59,190 bases of DNA from Streptomyces fuscichromogenes. GTDB taxonomy: Bacteria; Actinomycetota; Actinomycetes; Streptomycetales; Streptomycetaceae. The translations under genes and the position numbers were made by a program. The notes below the pieces were generated by a model. The model was not told the origin of the DNA. It saw only the letters and a list, made by a program, of their open reading frames with translations, and searched no databases. The DNA lies in assembly GCF_014645815.1 (NCBI RefSeq), contig NZ_BMML01000042.1, positions 1-59,190 on the forward strand, read 5' to 3'. Shown here piece by piece: positions 25,721-32,909 of the stretch. Position 1 is the stretch's first letter. Every line of letters begins with the position of its first letter.

Positions 25721-26874
25721 TGGACCACCGACTCCCAGAAGGTGCGAGACACCCAGTAGGCACCGTGGGATTCGGGGAACGGCTCGCCGCCTTCGACGCA
25801 CAGGTCTTGGACCCGGTCGGTGAAGACGCCCTCGGCCGCGTACGAGAGGAAGTCGTTCGGGTCGTATACGTTCAGCCAGCGCGCCGGGAACGCGTCCGGG
25901 AGCTTGTGGCCGGCGGGAAGCGTGGCGAGCGCGTCGATCTCGTGGAAGTACGGCCCCTGGCTGCCGACGGTGATCAGCTGGTCCACTTTGCCGGCACCGC
26001 GTTCAACCATCGTCTCCAGACAGGCCACCCCGCCGAGGCTGTGGCCGAGGAGAGTGACCGCGCCGCCGGGAGCCTTGGCGACGGTATCCGCGATCTGCTC
26101 GCGGAGGGCGGCTCCGTGCACCTGGTAGCGCAGGATGTCACCGGCGAGCGGTGTTGCCGCGTCCTCCGCTTCGCCGCGGTGGCGCCGTCCGTACCAGGCC
26201 GCGAGAGGCGAGGCGATCTCCCGCGTGACGGTGAGGAGCGCCGATGCCCCGCCCTTGTCCTGGGCGTCGAGGTCGCCGCGAACGAAGGAGAGCAGGGTGT
26301 CGCGCTTCTCGGCCGGGGTGTCGGGACCGTCCTGCCGCCGGGCGGCAGTGACCGTGAAGGCGACCAGACCGCGCGCTACCGCGCTGCGGTGTGCGAATCC
26401 GCCGGCTCCCACCGTGGTCGCCGCGGCGGCCAGCTCTGCACTGTGCCGGAGGGCGGCCAGCGCCTGGGCGAAGTACTCTTCCAGCTCGGCCGCCCGCAGC
26501 AGTTCCGCAGTCTGTGGGGAGGGCCGGTAGTCCTCGGCCTGTTCCAGGAACGCGTCCTCGTCAGCCTGTTCGGCCTCCGCGCCAAGGCGCAGCAGGCGCA
26601 GTTCGTGCCAGGGGTCGGCGTACAGCACGGCCCAGCGGTCGGCCTCCCGGGCAGTGGCGGCCTCGCGCCGGCCTCCCCCCGTCCTGGCGTAACCGGGGAC
26701 TGACACCCCGCCAAGGCGCAGCCGCGCGCCGTGCGAGTCCGCCCAGTAGCAGCCCTGTACGTCCAGATGGAGTGCGCCGCCTTCCGCGAACCCCTTGCGG
26801 ACCTTCTCCAGCGTGGCGGCGAACTTGGCTCCCCTCACTCCCGTGCCGTGGACGAACACCACTGATCGATACAT
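25708..26874 (-). CDS. Alpha/beta hydrolase (lipase/esterase-like) paired with the caspase-NACHT gene
   Basis: A 388-residue protein with an oxyanion-hole start (MYRSVVFVHGTGVRG), a long helical insertion (about 70-235) and a lipase-like core. The nucleophile is Ser279 in LLGHSLGG, a candidate acid lies in NVYDPNDFLSY (Asp338/Asp341) and the His is in ESHGAYW (His370). There is no signal peptide or membrane helix, so it is intracellular. ATG 26874 has GGAGCG just upstream; the frame extends further but through a hairpin region without coding character. The gene overlaps the caspase-NACHT start, so the two form a translationally coupled pair. It could be a second effector or a substrate of the protease. 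Confidence 0.83.
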   Translation of the reverse strand: MYRSVVFVHGTGVRGAKFAATLEKVRKGFAEGGALHLDVQGCYWADSHGARLRLGGVSVPGYARTGGGRREAATAREADRWAVLYADPWHELRLLRLGAEAEQADEDAFLEQAEDYRPSPQTAELLRAAELEEYFAQALAALRHSAELAAAATTVGAGGFAHRSAVARGLVAFTVTAARRQDGPDTPAEKRDTLLSFVRGDLDAQDKGGASALLTVTREIASPLAAWYGRRHRGEAEDAATPLAGDILRYQVHGAALREQIADTVAKAPGGAVTLLGHSLGGVACLETMVERGAGKVDQLITVGSQGPYFHEIDALATLPAGHKLPDAFPARWLNVYDPNDFLSYAAEGVFTDRVQDLCVEGGEPFPESHGAYWVSRTFWESVVQWIG

Positions 26875-26967
26875 GCTCGCGCTCCGTGAACCGGACGGGA
26901 CCGCGTGCCCCGTCGTGACCTCCAGTGCGCGCGCCTTCCTGCGACCGACGGCCGGCGGAAGGTACGC

Positions 26968-27024
26968 GGACTGGACCAGGCGGGCTCGTCCGCTCTCCGC
27001 GGACGAGCCCGCCTGGTCCAGTCC
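26968..27024. repeat. Perfect 25-bp inverted repeat with 7-nt loop
   Basis: The arms 26968-26992 and 27000-27024 are exact reverse complements separated by CTCTCCG. It lies 93 bp upstream of the hydrolase start and is not at the 3' end of any intact gene, so it is unlikely to be an ordinary terminator. A structured leader, attenuator or remnant of a small mobile element are all possible. Confidence 0.9.
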
Positions 27025-27060
27025 CTCCTTGATACCGGCCGTGCTGTCGTGCGTACGTGT

Positions 27061-27091
27061 CCGTTGCACGGCGGCAGACGCCGTGCAACGG
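27061..27091. repeat. Perfect 13-bp inverted repeat
   Basis: Arms 27061-27073 and 27079-27091 flank a 5-nt loop (GCAGA). This second strong hairpin is 36 bp from the 25-bp one, and both lie in the leader of the hydrolase/caspase-NACHT pair. Between 27092 and 27155 I see nothing further. Confidence 0.85.
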
Positions 27092-27155
27092 GTCTTGACC
27101 GGGACCCCGCTCTGCGGAATTACTCGGTCCGAAGCGGAACTGCTGGGCAGAGAGG

Positions 27156-27290
27156 CTCGACTTCTGTGCGGCGCACAGCTTCGGTGCCGAGATCGAGGTG
27201 ATCAGCGCCGACCAGATCAACGAAGCGTACGAGCGGGTACCGAACAGCGATGTGCGCTACCGATTCGTGATCGACACCGCGACGATCTGA
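27156..27290 (+). pseudogene. C-terminal relic of a zinc-type alcohol dehydrogenase
   Basis: Forty-four codons plus TGA read LDFCAAHSFGAEIEVISADQ and then INEAYERVPNSDVRYRFVID, ending TATI. This is the typical last segment of NAD(P)-dependent alcohol dehydrogenases of the CAD/YahK group. No start codon or upstream domain exists in this frame; the sequence before 27156 is unrelated. It is a deletion remnant and marks a rearrangement endpoint at the edge of the hydrolase/caspase locus. Confidence 0.75.
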
Positions 27291-27567
27291 CCGCGGAATC
27301 ACCGCCCAAAACTCCCCGTGCTCTTTTCGGGAGGGAGAGGTTCTTCCCCGGGAGGAATCCCTCCCCCTCCTTTCCAGCACAGAGCGAACAATGGATGCGG
27401 AAAACGCGGCGACCTGGGAAAATCGCCGCTCGGGTGAACAGTGGCAGGCATTCAGAAGGCACTCTTGACATCCGGCCATGGAATCCTATCGCGGCCCTAT
27501 CCTCCGGTGTGCGGACACACGAGACTCGCCTTCCGCGCGCGTTGGGCCGGGACAACAGGAGCGCACC
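27291..27567. other. AT-richer intergenic segment ahead of a hydrolase relic
   Basis: This stretch is clearly less GC-rich than its surroundings and holds no credible ORF. It includes the palindrome GGGAGGAATCCCTCCCC (27350-27366) discussed with similar sites at 29152 and 31303. AGGAG at 27557-27561 serves the following gene. No clear -35/-10 pair is evident. Confidence 0.5.
27350..27366. promoter_or_regulatory. Palindromic GGGAGG-type element, site 1
   Basis: GGGAGGAATCCCTCCCC is a near-perfect dyad about 200 bp upstream of the alpha/beta-hydrolase relic. Related dyads occur ahead of the XRE regulator gene (29152-29167) and of the flavodoxin operon (31303-31314), suggesting a shared regulator. 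Confidence 0.4.
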
Positions 27568-28188
27568 ATGACCGAGGTCGATTTCGCCGAGCTGGCCTCC
27601 AACGGATGTCGGGCAGTGGACGGAGGGCACCACCGACGGCCGCCGCGCGCCCCTGCTGCGCCGCCCCTCCGAACTGGGGCCGGCCTACGAGGACGTGACA
27701 TTCCCGTCGATGGACGGCGTGCCTCTCAAAGGGTGGTTCATCCCGGCGGACCCCGACCGGCTGGTCATCCACAACCACTTCTCGCCCGGCAACCGCTACG
27801 GTTACCCGGCCATCTGCCGGGCTGGGACCGCTTCGGCGGCAACGGCGGCATCTGCACCATCGGCCTGACCGAGTACCGCGACGTCATCGGCTTCGAGGGC
27901 GGCTACGACCGCCTCGACCAGGCCGTCCTTTTGCGCACCGGCTTCCACCTGGCCGAGCAGTCGCCCGCGAAGTACGCCTCCGCCATCACCGTGCCCACGC
28001 TGGTCGGGCAGGTGCATGACGACGTGATGACCACCCCGGAGGCGGTGCAGGCCGTCCACGACGCCATCCCCGTCGAGGACAGGAAGATGCACTGGATCTA
28101 CGGCACCTCGCGTCGCTTCGACGGCTACAGCCACTTCAGCGAGCACCCCGAGGTCGCCGTCGCCTGGTTCGACGACCGCGTCCGCTGA
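27568..28188 (+). pseudogene. Alpha/beta hydrolase, frameshifted and internally deleted
   Basis: The gene starts normally (MTEVDFAELASNGC, with AGGAG upstream). The frame then shifts near 27608: the next phase reads QWTEGTTDGRRAPLLRR and later SMDGVPLKGWFIPADPDRL plus HNHFSPGNRYGYP. Translation returns to the first phase near 27810 for GWDRFGGNGGICTIGLTEYR and an intact C-terminal part. The segment that should contain the GxSxG nucleophile elbow is missing, so even a repaired product would lack the catalytic Ser. The C-terminal His region (GYSHFSEHPE) remains. Two frame changes plus deletions make this a genuine pseudogene rather than a sequencing artefact. Confidence 0.75.
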
Positions 28189-28245
28189 CCGATGGAGGGC
28201 AGGGCGGCGAAGGGAACAGCTTTTGCGGGGAACAGCCGACGGCCG

Positions 28246-29115
28246 TCAGGCGGAGCTGCTCCTGACCGTGTGGCTCGGGTCCGCGGCCCAGGACGCCAGC
28301 ATGCGCAGGCTGTCGTGGGTGGGAGTGCCGGATTCGGCGGTCCAGACGATGATCTGCAGGTCGGGGTCGGCCGCCCAGGTGACGGCGTTCCAGTCGAGAT
28401 GCAGGTCCCCCACGACGGGATGGCGCAGATGCTTGCTCCCGGTGTCCCGGACGGCGACGTGATGGGCGCCCCACCATTGCCGGAACTGGTCGTCCCGGAC
28501 CGAGAGTTCGCCCACCAGAGCGGCGAGCTGCGGGTCCCCGGGGTTACTCGTGTTGTGCATCCGCAGCTGGGCGATGGCCAGCCGGGTGACGCCCTCCCAG
28601 TCCGCGTACAGCTCGCGCATCGCGGGATCGGTGATGAGCAGCCTGATGTAGTAGCGCTGCTTCTCGGGGATCTGTCCGAAGTCGGTGATCAGGGCGGCGC
28701 CCATGGCGTTCCAGGCGACGATCTCGGTGCGCGGTCCGATCACGAAGGCCGGGGTGTGCGCCATGTCGTCGAGCATCCGCTGCAACTGCGGCTGGGTCCT
28801 GGGGCGCGGCCGGCGGCGCGGCGGACGGAACTCCTCCTTGGCCGCGAGCTCGTACAGATAGGCACGCTGGTCGTCGTCCAGGCGCAGGACCCGGGCCAGG
28901 GACTCCAGTACGGACGGCGAGGGCTGGATGCGGCCCTGTTCGAGGCGGGCGTAGTAGTCGGTGCTGATGGCCGCCAGTACGGCGACCTCCTCACGGCGCA
29001 GGCCCACGACACGCCGCGGGCCGCCGTCGGGCAGGCCGACGGCGGCCGGGTCGAGCTCGGCGCGGCGCGCCTTGAGGAACTCCCCCAGATCATGGCGGTG
29101 CGGATCGTGGCTCAT
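28246..29115 (-). CDS. XRE-type regulator with MmyB-like ligand-binding domain
   Basis: A 289-residue regulator. The N-terminal helix-turn-helix (about residues 8-80) contains GLRREEVAVLAAISTDYYARLEQGR, split here only by wording, and is followed by the MmyB-like PAS-related domain (about 105-275) with FVIGPRTEIVAWNAMGAAL and WGAHHVA. Such proteins usually control an adjacent oxidoreductase gene. It follows the MoaF-like gene in the same direction by 56 bp. A dyad GGGAGGGATCTCTCCC lies 37 bp upstream of its ATG. The ATG at 29115 is preferred over one 25 codons upstream on domain grounds. Confidence 0.88.
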   Translation of the reverse strand: MSHDPHRHDLGEFLKARRAELDPAAVGLPDGGPRRVVGLRREEVAVLAAISTDYYARLEQGRIQPSPSVLESLARVLRLDDDQRAYLYELAAKEEFRPPRRRPRPRTQPQLQRMLDDMAHTPAFVIGPRTEIVAWNAMGAALITDFGQIPEKQRYYIRLLITDPAMRELYADWEGVTRLAIAQLRMHNTSNPGDPQLAALVGELSVRDDQFRQWWGAHHVAVRDTGSKHLRHPVVGDLHLDWNAVTWAADPDLQIIVWTAESGTPTHDSLRMLASWAADPSHTVRSSSA

Positions 29116-29151
29116 GCCCTCACCCTGGCACCGGAGTGCGGCGTTGTCAGG

Positions 29152-29167
29152 GGGAGGGATCTCTCCC
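29152..29167. promoter_or_regulatory. Palindromic GGGAGG-type element, site 2
   Basis: GGGAGGGATCTCTCCC (5-bp outer arms with palindromic GATC centre) lies between the MoaF-like gene and the XRE regulator, at a position suitable for autoregulation of the latter. Confidence 0.45.
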
Positions 29168-29171
29168 TGGT

Positions 29172-29426
29172 TCAGCGGACGCGGCTCCACCTGCCGTGCA
29201 GCTGGACGAACTGGCCGCCGATGACGGAGCTGGCCATGCAGGTGCCCTCGGTGCAGTCCTCGATGTGGGTGACATGATCACCGGCGTCGGGCTCGGTCCA
29301 GCGCACGACGAAGAGGCCGTCGCGGAGCCGGGTGGTGGTGTACTCCATCGTCTGCTTCCGGCCCTTGATGGCACCGCCGGTCACCCCGAAGCTGACCCGG
29401 GTCGCCGAGTCGAAGGTGATCTCCAC
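29172..29426 (-). CDS. MoaF-like small protein
   Basis: An 84-residue protein (VEITFDSATRVSFGVTGG, later KQTMEYTTTRLRDGLFVV and WTEPDAGDHVTH) with the lipocalin-like beta pattern of MoaF-family proteins, which occur beside oxidoreductases in Streptomyces; the biochemical role is unknown. It starts from GTG 29426, 25 bp after the DJ-1 gene stop. The same phase is open into the end of that gene and reads DDTPLGHFT, resembling an N-terminal strand of the family, but no start codon exists there. The protein may therefore be slightly short at its N-terminus. Confidence 0.65.
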   Translation of the reverse strand: MEITFDSATRVSFGVTGGAIKGRKQTMEYTTTRLRDGLFVVRWTEPDAGDHVTHIEDCTEGTCMASSVIGGQFVQLHGRWSRVR

Positions 29427-29451
29427 CGTGAAGTGGCCGAGCGGGGTGTCG

Positions 29452-30150
29452 TCAGCCGAGAACCTTGACGACCTCGTGGGCGAGCGCGACCGCCGAGGCG
29501 GGGTTCTGGCCGGTGAGGAGGGTGCGGTCCGCTTCGAGGGGGGCGAAGTTCTCCTCGCCCTTGCGGTGGTCCGCGCCCACGTCCGAGACGAGGCGGTCCT
29601 GGAGCAGCCACTTCGCCCGGTCGGCGAGGCCGTTCTGGATCTCCTCGGAGTTGGACAGTCCGGTCAGGCGGTAGCCGGCGAAGGGGGACTTGCCGTCGGC
29701 GTCCACGGTGGACAGCAGGGCGGCCGGGCCGTGGCACACCAGCGGCACGATCTTGCCGGAGGCGAGCCGGGCGTTGAGCAGTCCGCCGGTGGCGGGGTCG
29801 TCGGCGAGATCCTCCATCGGGCCCCAGCCGCCGGGGACGAACAGGGCGTCGTAGTCGTCGATGTTCACGTCCTCGATGCGGATCGGGTCGGCCAGCTCGG
29901 TGGCCTCCCGCAGCGCGGTCCGCATCTTCTCCGCGCCCTCCTCGCCGCCGTTGAAGCCGGGGGTCAGGCTGAGCGCGTCGGCGGTCGGCGGGACGCCGCC
30001 CGGGGTGGCCGCCGCGATCTCGTAGCCGGCCTCCTTGAAGACGCCGTACGGACCGACGGCCTCTTCGGCCCAGAAGCCGGCGGGCCGCTCGAACCCGTCG
30101 GCCAGGGTCCAGTGGTCGGCGGCGGTGACGAGGAAGAGGATCTTCGCCAC
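29452..30150 (-). CDS. DJ-1/PfpI family protein (type 1 glutamine amidotransferase-like)
   Basis: A 232-residue member of the Hsp31-like branch of DJ-1/PfpI. The nucleophilic elbow is in VPLVCHGPAALL (Cys near 140, followed by His), and the conserved acidic residue is in AATPGG/FVPGGWGPMEDL. The C-terminal GQNPASAVALAHEVV is typical. Relatives act as glyoxalase III or stress chaperones. It sits in an operon with a flavodoxin, a SnoaL-like protein and a MoaF-like protein, suggesting handling of reactive carbonyl or electrophile stress. Confidence 0.87.
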   Translation of the reverse strand: MAKILFLVTAADHWTLADGFERPAGFWAEEAVGPYGVFKEAGYEIAAATPGGVPPTADALSLTPGFNGGEEGAEKMRTALREATELADPIRIEDVNIDDYDALFVPGGWGPMEDLADDPATGGLLNARLASGKIVPLVCHGPAALLSTVDADGKSPFAGYRLTGLSNSEEIQNGLADRAKWLLQDRLVSDVGADHRKGEENFAPLEADRTLLTGQNPASAVALAHEVVKVLG

Positions 30151-30180
30151 GGGTTTCTCCCTGGGGTGGGGCGAGAGTGG

Positions 30181-30573
30181 TCAGTTGTCGTTCGCGGCCA
30201 GCTGGACGACGTGGCTGTCGGCGGCCTGGATCAGGTGGGTGAGCCTGCCGCCGCTCACCGTCCACAGGTGGATGAAGCGGGCGTCCGACTCGGCGCCGGA
30301 CTTGGCAACCGCGTGGTAGTGGCCGCGGACGAAGACGTGGTCTCCGGCGTCGTAGAACTCCTCGGCCACCGCGCCGAAGGAGGTGAAGCGGGGCGCGAGC
30401 CGACCGAAGAAGTCGGCCCCTGCGCTCGCCCAGGTCTTGTAGACGCCGCCATGGGGGAAGCCGGGGGTGATGTCCCAGACGATGTCGGGGTCGAGGACGT
30501 CGGCGACCACGTCCGGGGCCATGCCGGAGTCGTAGAGTCGGCGGACGAGAGCGACGTTCGGGGAATCGGACAT
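30181..30573 (-). CDS. SnoaL/NTF2-like protein
   Basis: A 130-residue cone-shaped alpha+beta-fold protein (NTF2 superfamily): NVALVRRLYDSGM helix, DPDIVWDITPGFP strand, later GDHVFVRGHYHA and ARFIHLWTVSGGRLTHL. The family includes isomerases, hydrolases and non-catalytic binders, so the reaction is not predictable. It is 30 bp upstream of the DJ-1 gene and 33 bp downstream of the flavodoxin gene, on one transcript. Confidence 0.82.
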   Translation of the reverse strand: MSDSPNVALVRRLYDSGMAPDVVADVLDPDIVWDITPGFPHGGVYKTWASAGADFFGRLAPRFTSFGAVAEEFYDAGDHVFVRGHYHAVAKSGAESDARFIHLWTVSGGRLTHLIQAADSHVVQLAANDN

Positions 30574-30606
30574 GGGGGTGCTCCTCGATGATCTGCGGTC
30601 GGTGTC

Positions 30607-31206
30607 TCAGGCGGCCAGCACGGCGCGGCCCGCCAGGAAGAACGCGGTCTGCCGGGCGACGCGGGCGCCGAGGCCCTCGGCAGTGGCGATGTCGGACTTG
30701 TGGACGGCCTCCGGGCCCGCGTCGACCGGGGTCTGGGCGCCCGCGCCGACGAAATAACCGAGGCGGTTGACGTCGTCCTCGCTGCCCGTGGTGGAGGCCC
30801 AGCCGGGCTGTACGCCGAGGCTGATCCAGTGCATGCCGTGCTGGGCGGCCATCGTGAAGAAGTAGCCGAGGGTGGAGGACTTGTCGCCGTTCTTGGCACC
30901 GGAGTTGGTGAATCCGGCGGCGATCTTGTCGGCCCAGGTCTGGGTGTACCAGCGCTTGCTGCTGGTCTCGGCGAAGGCATGGAAGGCGGCGGACGCCGTG
31001 CCCATGTAGGTGGGCGCGCCGAAGACGATCGCGTCGGCGGCGTCCAGCTGCGCCCACTGCTCCTCGGTGATGGTGTCCACGGCGACGGAGATCACCTCGG
31101 CACCGGCTTCGGCGGCACCGCGAGCCACGGCCTCGGCCAGGACGGCGGTGTGCCCGTAGCCGGAATGGAAGGCGACGGCGACCGTGGGACGGGAGGTGGA
31201 GGACAT
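30607..31206 (-). CDS. Flavodoxin/NAD(P)H-dependent oxidoreductase, WrbA-like
   Basis: A 199-residue flavodoxin-fold protein. The FMN phosphate loop is HSGYGHTAVLAE (about residues 14-25) and the isoalloxazine loop FGAPTYMGTAS (about 62-72), with a third loop in GVQPGWASTTGS. Relatives reduce quinones with NAD(P)H. First gene of a five-gene minus-strand unit (flavodoxin, SnoaL-like, DJ-1, MoaF-like, XRE). The promoter should lie in 31207-31487, which carries a GGGAGG-type element. Confidence 0.86.
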   Translation of the reverse strand: MSSTSRPTVAVAFHSGYGHTAVLAEAVARGAAEAGAEVISVAVDTITEEQWAQLDAADAIVFGAPTYMGTASAAFHAFAETSSKRWYTQTWADKIAAGFTNSGAKNGDKSSTLGYFFTMAAQHGMHWISLGVQPGWASTTGSEDDVNRLGYFVGAGAQTPVDAGPEAVHKSDIATAEGLGARVARQTAFFLAGRAVLAA

Positions 31207-31302
31207 GAGGGTATTACTCCTGGAAAAGGATCGTGTGAATCGTGCTCTGGAAGCTTGGCACGGAATTCGACAACGAAGGTAGGAAGGATTAGTCCCCGGC
31301 TT

Positions 31303-31314
31303 GGAGGAAATCCC
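31303..31314. promoter_or_regulatory. GGAGG-type element, site 3
   Basis: GGAGGAAATCCC, followed at once by GGGAGG, lies about 100 bp upstream of the flavodoxin gene. It shares the GGAGGRA-T-C core with the dyads at 27350 and 29152. The remainder of the 31207-31487 gap shows no gene. Confidence 0.35.
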
Positions 31315-31487
31315 GGGAGGGCATGCCGAAAATCGGAGTTCCCATTCCTTCCGGGCTCTCCTTCATTTCCCCGTACGGGTATGGACGGAGGTCGTACCCG
31401 TCAGGCGGCGCTGTCGGACGCGGGGCCGTCCTGCCGATTCGCCGACCAGCCGGAGAGGAAGCGCAGCCCTTCATAGGCACGTGAGCC

Positions 31488-31930
31488 GGGTTCGACAAGC
31501 TGTTCGCGGTCAACACCAGGGCGCCGTTCCTCATCACCCAGCAGGCCCTCGGGCTGATCCCCGACGGAGGGCGCGTCATCAACATCTCGTCCGGCCCGAC
31601 CCGGGTCGCCAACCCCTCGTCATTGGTCTACGCGATGACAAACGCGCCCTCGAACAGCTCTCACGCCACTTCGCCCGTCACCTCGCTCCTCGGGGAATCA
31701 CCGTCAACACGGTGGCCCCAGGGATCACGGACAGCGGGAACGCGGTCTTCAAGACCCCCGAGGCCCGCGAGCGGATGTCCGAGCTGTCGGCGTACATGCG
31801 TGTCGGCGAGCCCGAGGAGGTCGCCGACGTCGTCACGTTCCTCGCCACCGACCAGGCTCGCCGGATCACCGGAGCGTTCGTCGACGCCACCGGCGGCAGC
31901 CTCCTCGGCCAGGCCGGACCGTCGTGCCGA
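31488..31930 (+). pseudogene. Relic of a short-chain dehydrogenase
   Basis: The segment starts abruptly with GFDKLFAVNTRAPFLITQQ, then INISSGPTRV and the active-site stretch SSLVYAMT. About 31637-31645 one base seems missing: the next phase gives ALEQLSRHFARHLAPRGITV, NTVAPGITDSGNAVF and ITGAFVDATGGSLLGQ. The Rossmann N-terminus is absent and the frame runs into unrelated sequence after about 31920. It is therefore a 5'-deleted, frameshifted SDR of the tetrahydroxynaphthalene-reductase-like type. The right end is approximate. Confidence 0.75.
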
Positions 31931-32023
31931 CAAGGCCGGATCGACCACGGGACACCAGGACGACCCCGCCGCCTCGTACCCGACGGCAGCGGCCGAGACA
32001 CTCTGCGCCACTGTCACGGCAGG

Positions 32024-32057
32024 CCGGATCCGGATCCGGGTCCGGATCCGGATCCGG
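32024..32057. repeat. GGATCC-rich tandem/palindromic repeat between converging genes
   Basis: CCGGATCCGGATCCGG occurs twice (32024-32039 and 32042-32057), separated by GT. Each copy is self-complementary and the two can also pair with each other. It lies immediately after the TetR stop (32065, minus strand) and the SDR relic (plus strand), so it may act as a bidirectional terminator. Confidence 0.7.
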
Positions 32058-32064
32058 TCCGAGG

Positions 32065-32763
32065 TCAGCTCGTCCTGTCGGGGGCAGGAGCCGCGGGGCT
32101 GGTCGGTGCGGCGCGGAGCATGGCCTTGTAGAGGGCCTCGTGCTCGGGCGAGGCGGGCAGCGGACCCCGGGCGGGGGCCTCGAAGGACTGGACGAACAGC
32201 GCCACGACGCGGCGCCAGGCGTCGGGCGCGGCCTCTCCGGTGGCATTCACGACGCCTGCGTTCGCCATGTGGAGCAGCACCAGGTCGGAGGGGTCGAAGT
32301 CCTCGCGCAACCTGCCCGATTCCTTGGCGCGGCCGATGAGCCGCACCATGCCCTCGTACGCCTCGTTGCGACGGGTCTCCAGCGCCTTGGCGGTGGGGAA
32401 GGTCGTGGTCAGCACGTCGGCGAAGCCGTAGTCGGCGGCCTGCATCGCGCAGGCGGCCTCGATGTAGCCGACGAAGCCGTGCCAGGGGTCGGGGTCGTCC
32501 AGGGCGACGGCGACCGCGTCGGCGTAGGCGTCCATACGGTCGGCGAAAACGGCGGCGACCAGGTCCTCCTTGGCCGGGAAGTGGCGGAAGATCGTGGCGA
32601 TCCCGACAACCGCCTCACGGGCCACCGAGGCCATGGAGGCGTTCAGCCCGTCGCGCGCGAACACCTTGCGCGCTGCCGCGATGATCCTGCCGCGGTTGCG
32701 CTCGGCGTCGCTGCGCAGCGGCTGGGCGGCGGTGTCGTCGGGGTGCTGGGCGCCTGGAGTCAT
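32065..32763 (-). CDS. TetR family transcriptional regulator
   Basis: A 232-residue regulator with an N-terminal helix-turn-helix (about residues 20-68: RIIAAARKVFARDGLNASM, then VARE and GIATIFRHFPAKEDLVAAVF) and a helical ligand domain. It is divergent from the SDR-fold gene at 32910. The shared 146-bp region contains the dyad at 32831-32862 and a further CCCTATCC half-site at 32788 close to its own start. It likely represses itself and the SDR gene and responds to an unknown small molecule. Confidence 0.88.
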   Translation of the reverse strand: MTPGAQHPDDTAAQPLRSDAERNRGRIIAAARKVFARDGLNASMASVAREAVVGIATIFRHFPAKEDLVAAVFADRMDAYADAVAVALDDPDPWHGFVGYIEAACAMQAADYGFADVLTTTFPTAKALETRRNEAYEGMVRLIGRAKESGRLREDFDPSDLVLLHMANAGVVNATGEAAPDAWRRVVALFVQSFEAPARGPLPASPEHEALYKAMLRAAPTSPAAPAPDRTS

Positions 32764-32830
32764 ACGGCCAGTCTAGCAATCGGAATGCCCTATCCATTTC
32801 CCGTGGTACGGTGAACGCATCGAACCGGTA

Positions 32831-32862
32831 AGCCCTATCCGGATCTAGATTCGGATAGGGCT
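32831..32862. promoter_or_regulatory. TetR operator candidate, 32-bp dyad
   Basis: Arms AGCCCTATCCG (32831-32841) and CGGATAGGGCT (32852-32862) are perfect complements, and the centre is also palindromic (ATCTAGAT) save one mismatched pair. The core CCCTATCC recurs at 32788-32795 near the TetR start. It lies between the divergent TetR and SDR genes, as expected for the TetR binding site. Confidence 0.7.
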
Positions 32863-32909
32863 ATCCATATCTGCTGCCTCTCTTCGTGGAGGCCTGCGAA
32901 AGGATCGCT

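Noticed and set aside
26968..27024. The 25-bp hairpin considered as a simple terminator
   Set aside because: No intact gene ends at it on either strand: the hydrolase starts to its left and the alcohol dehydrogenase relic runs away to its right.
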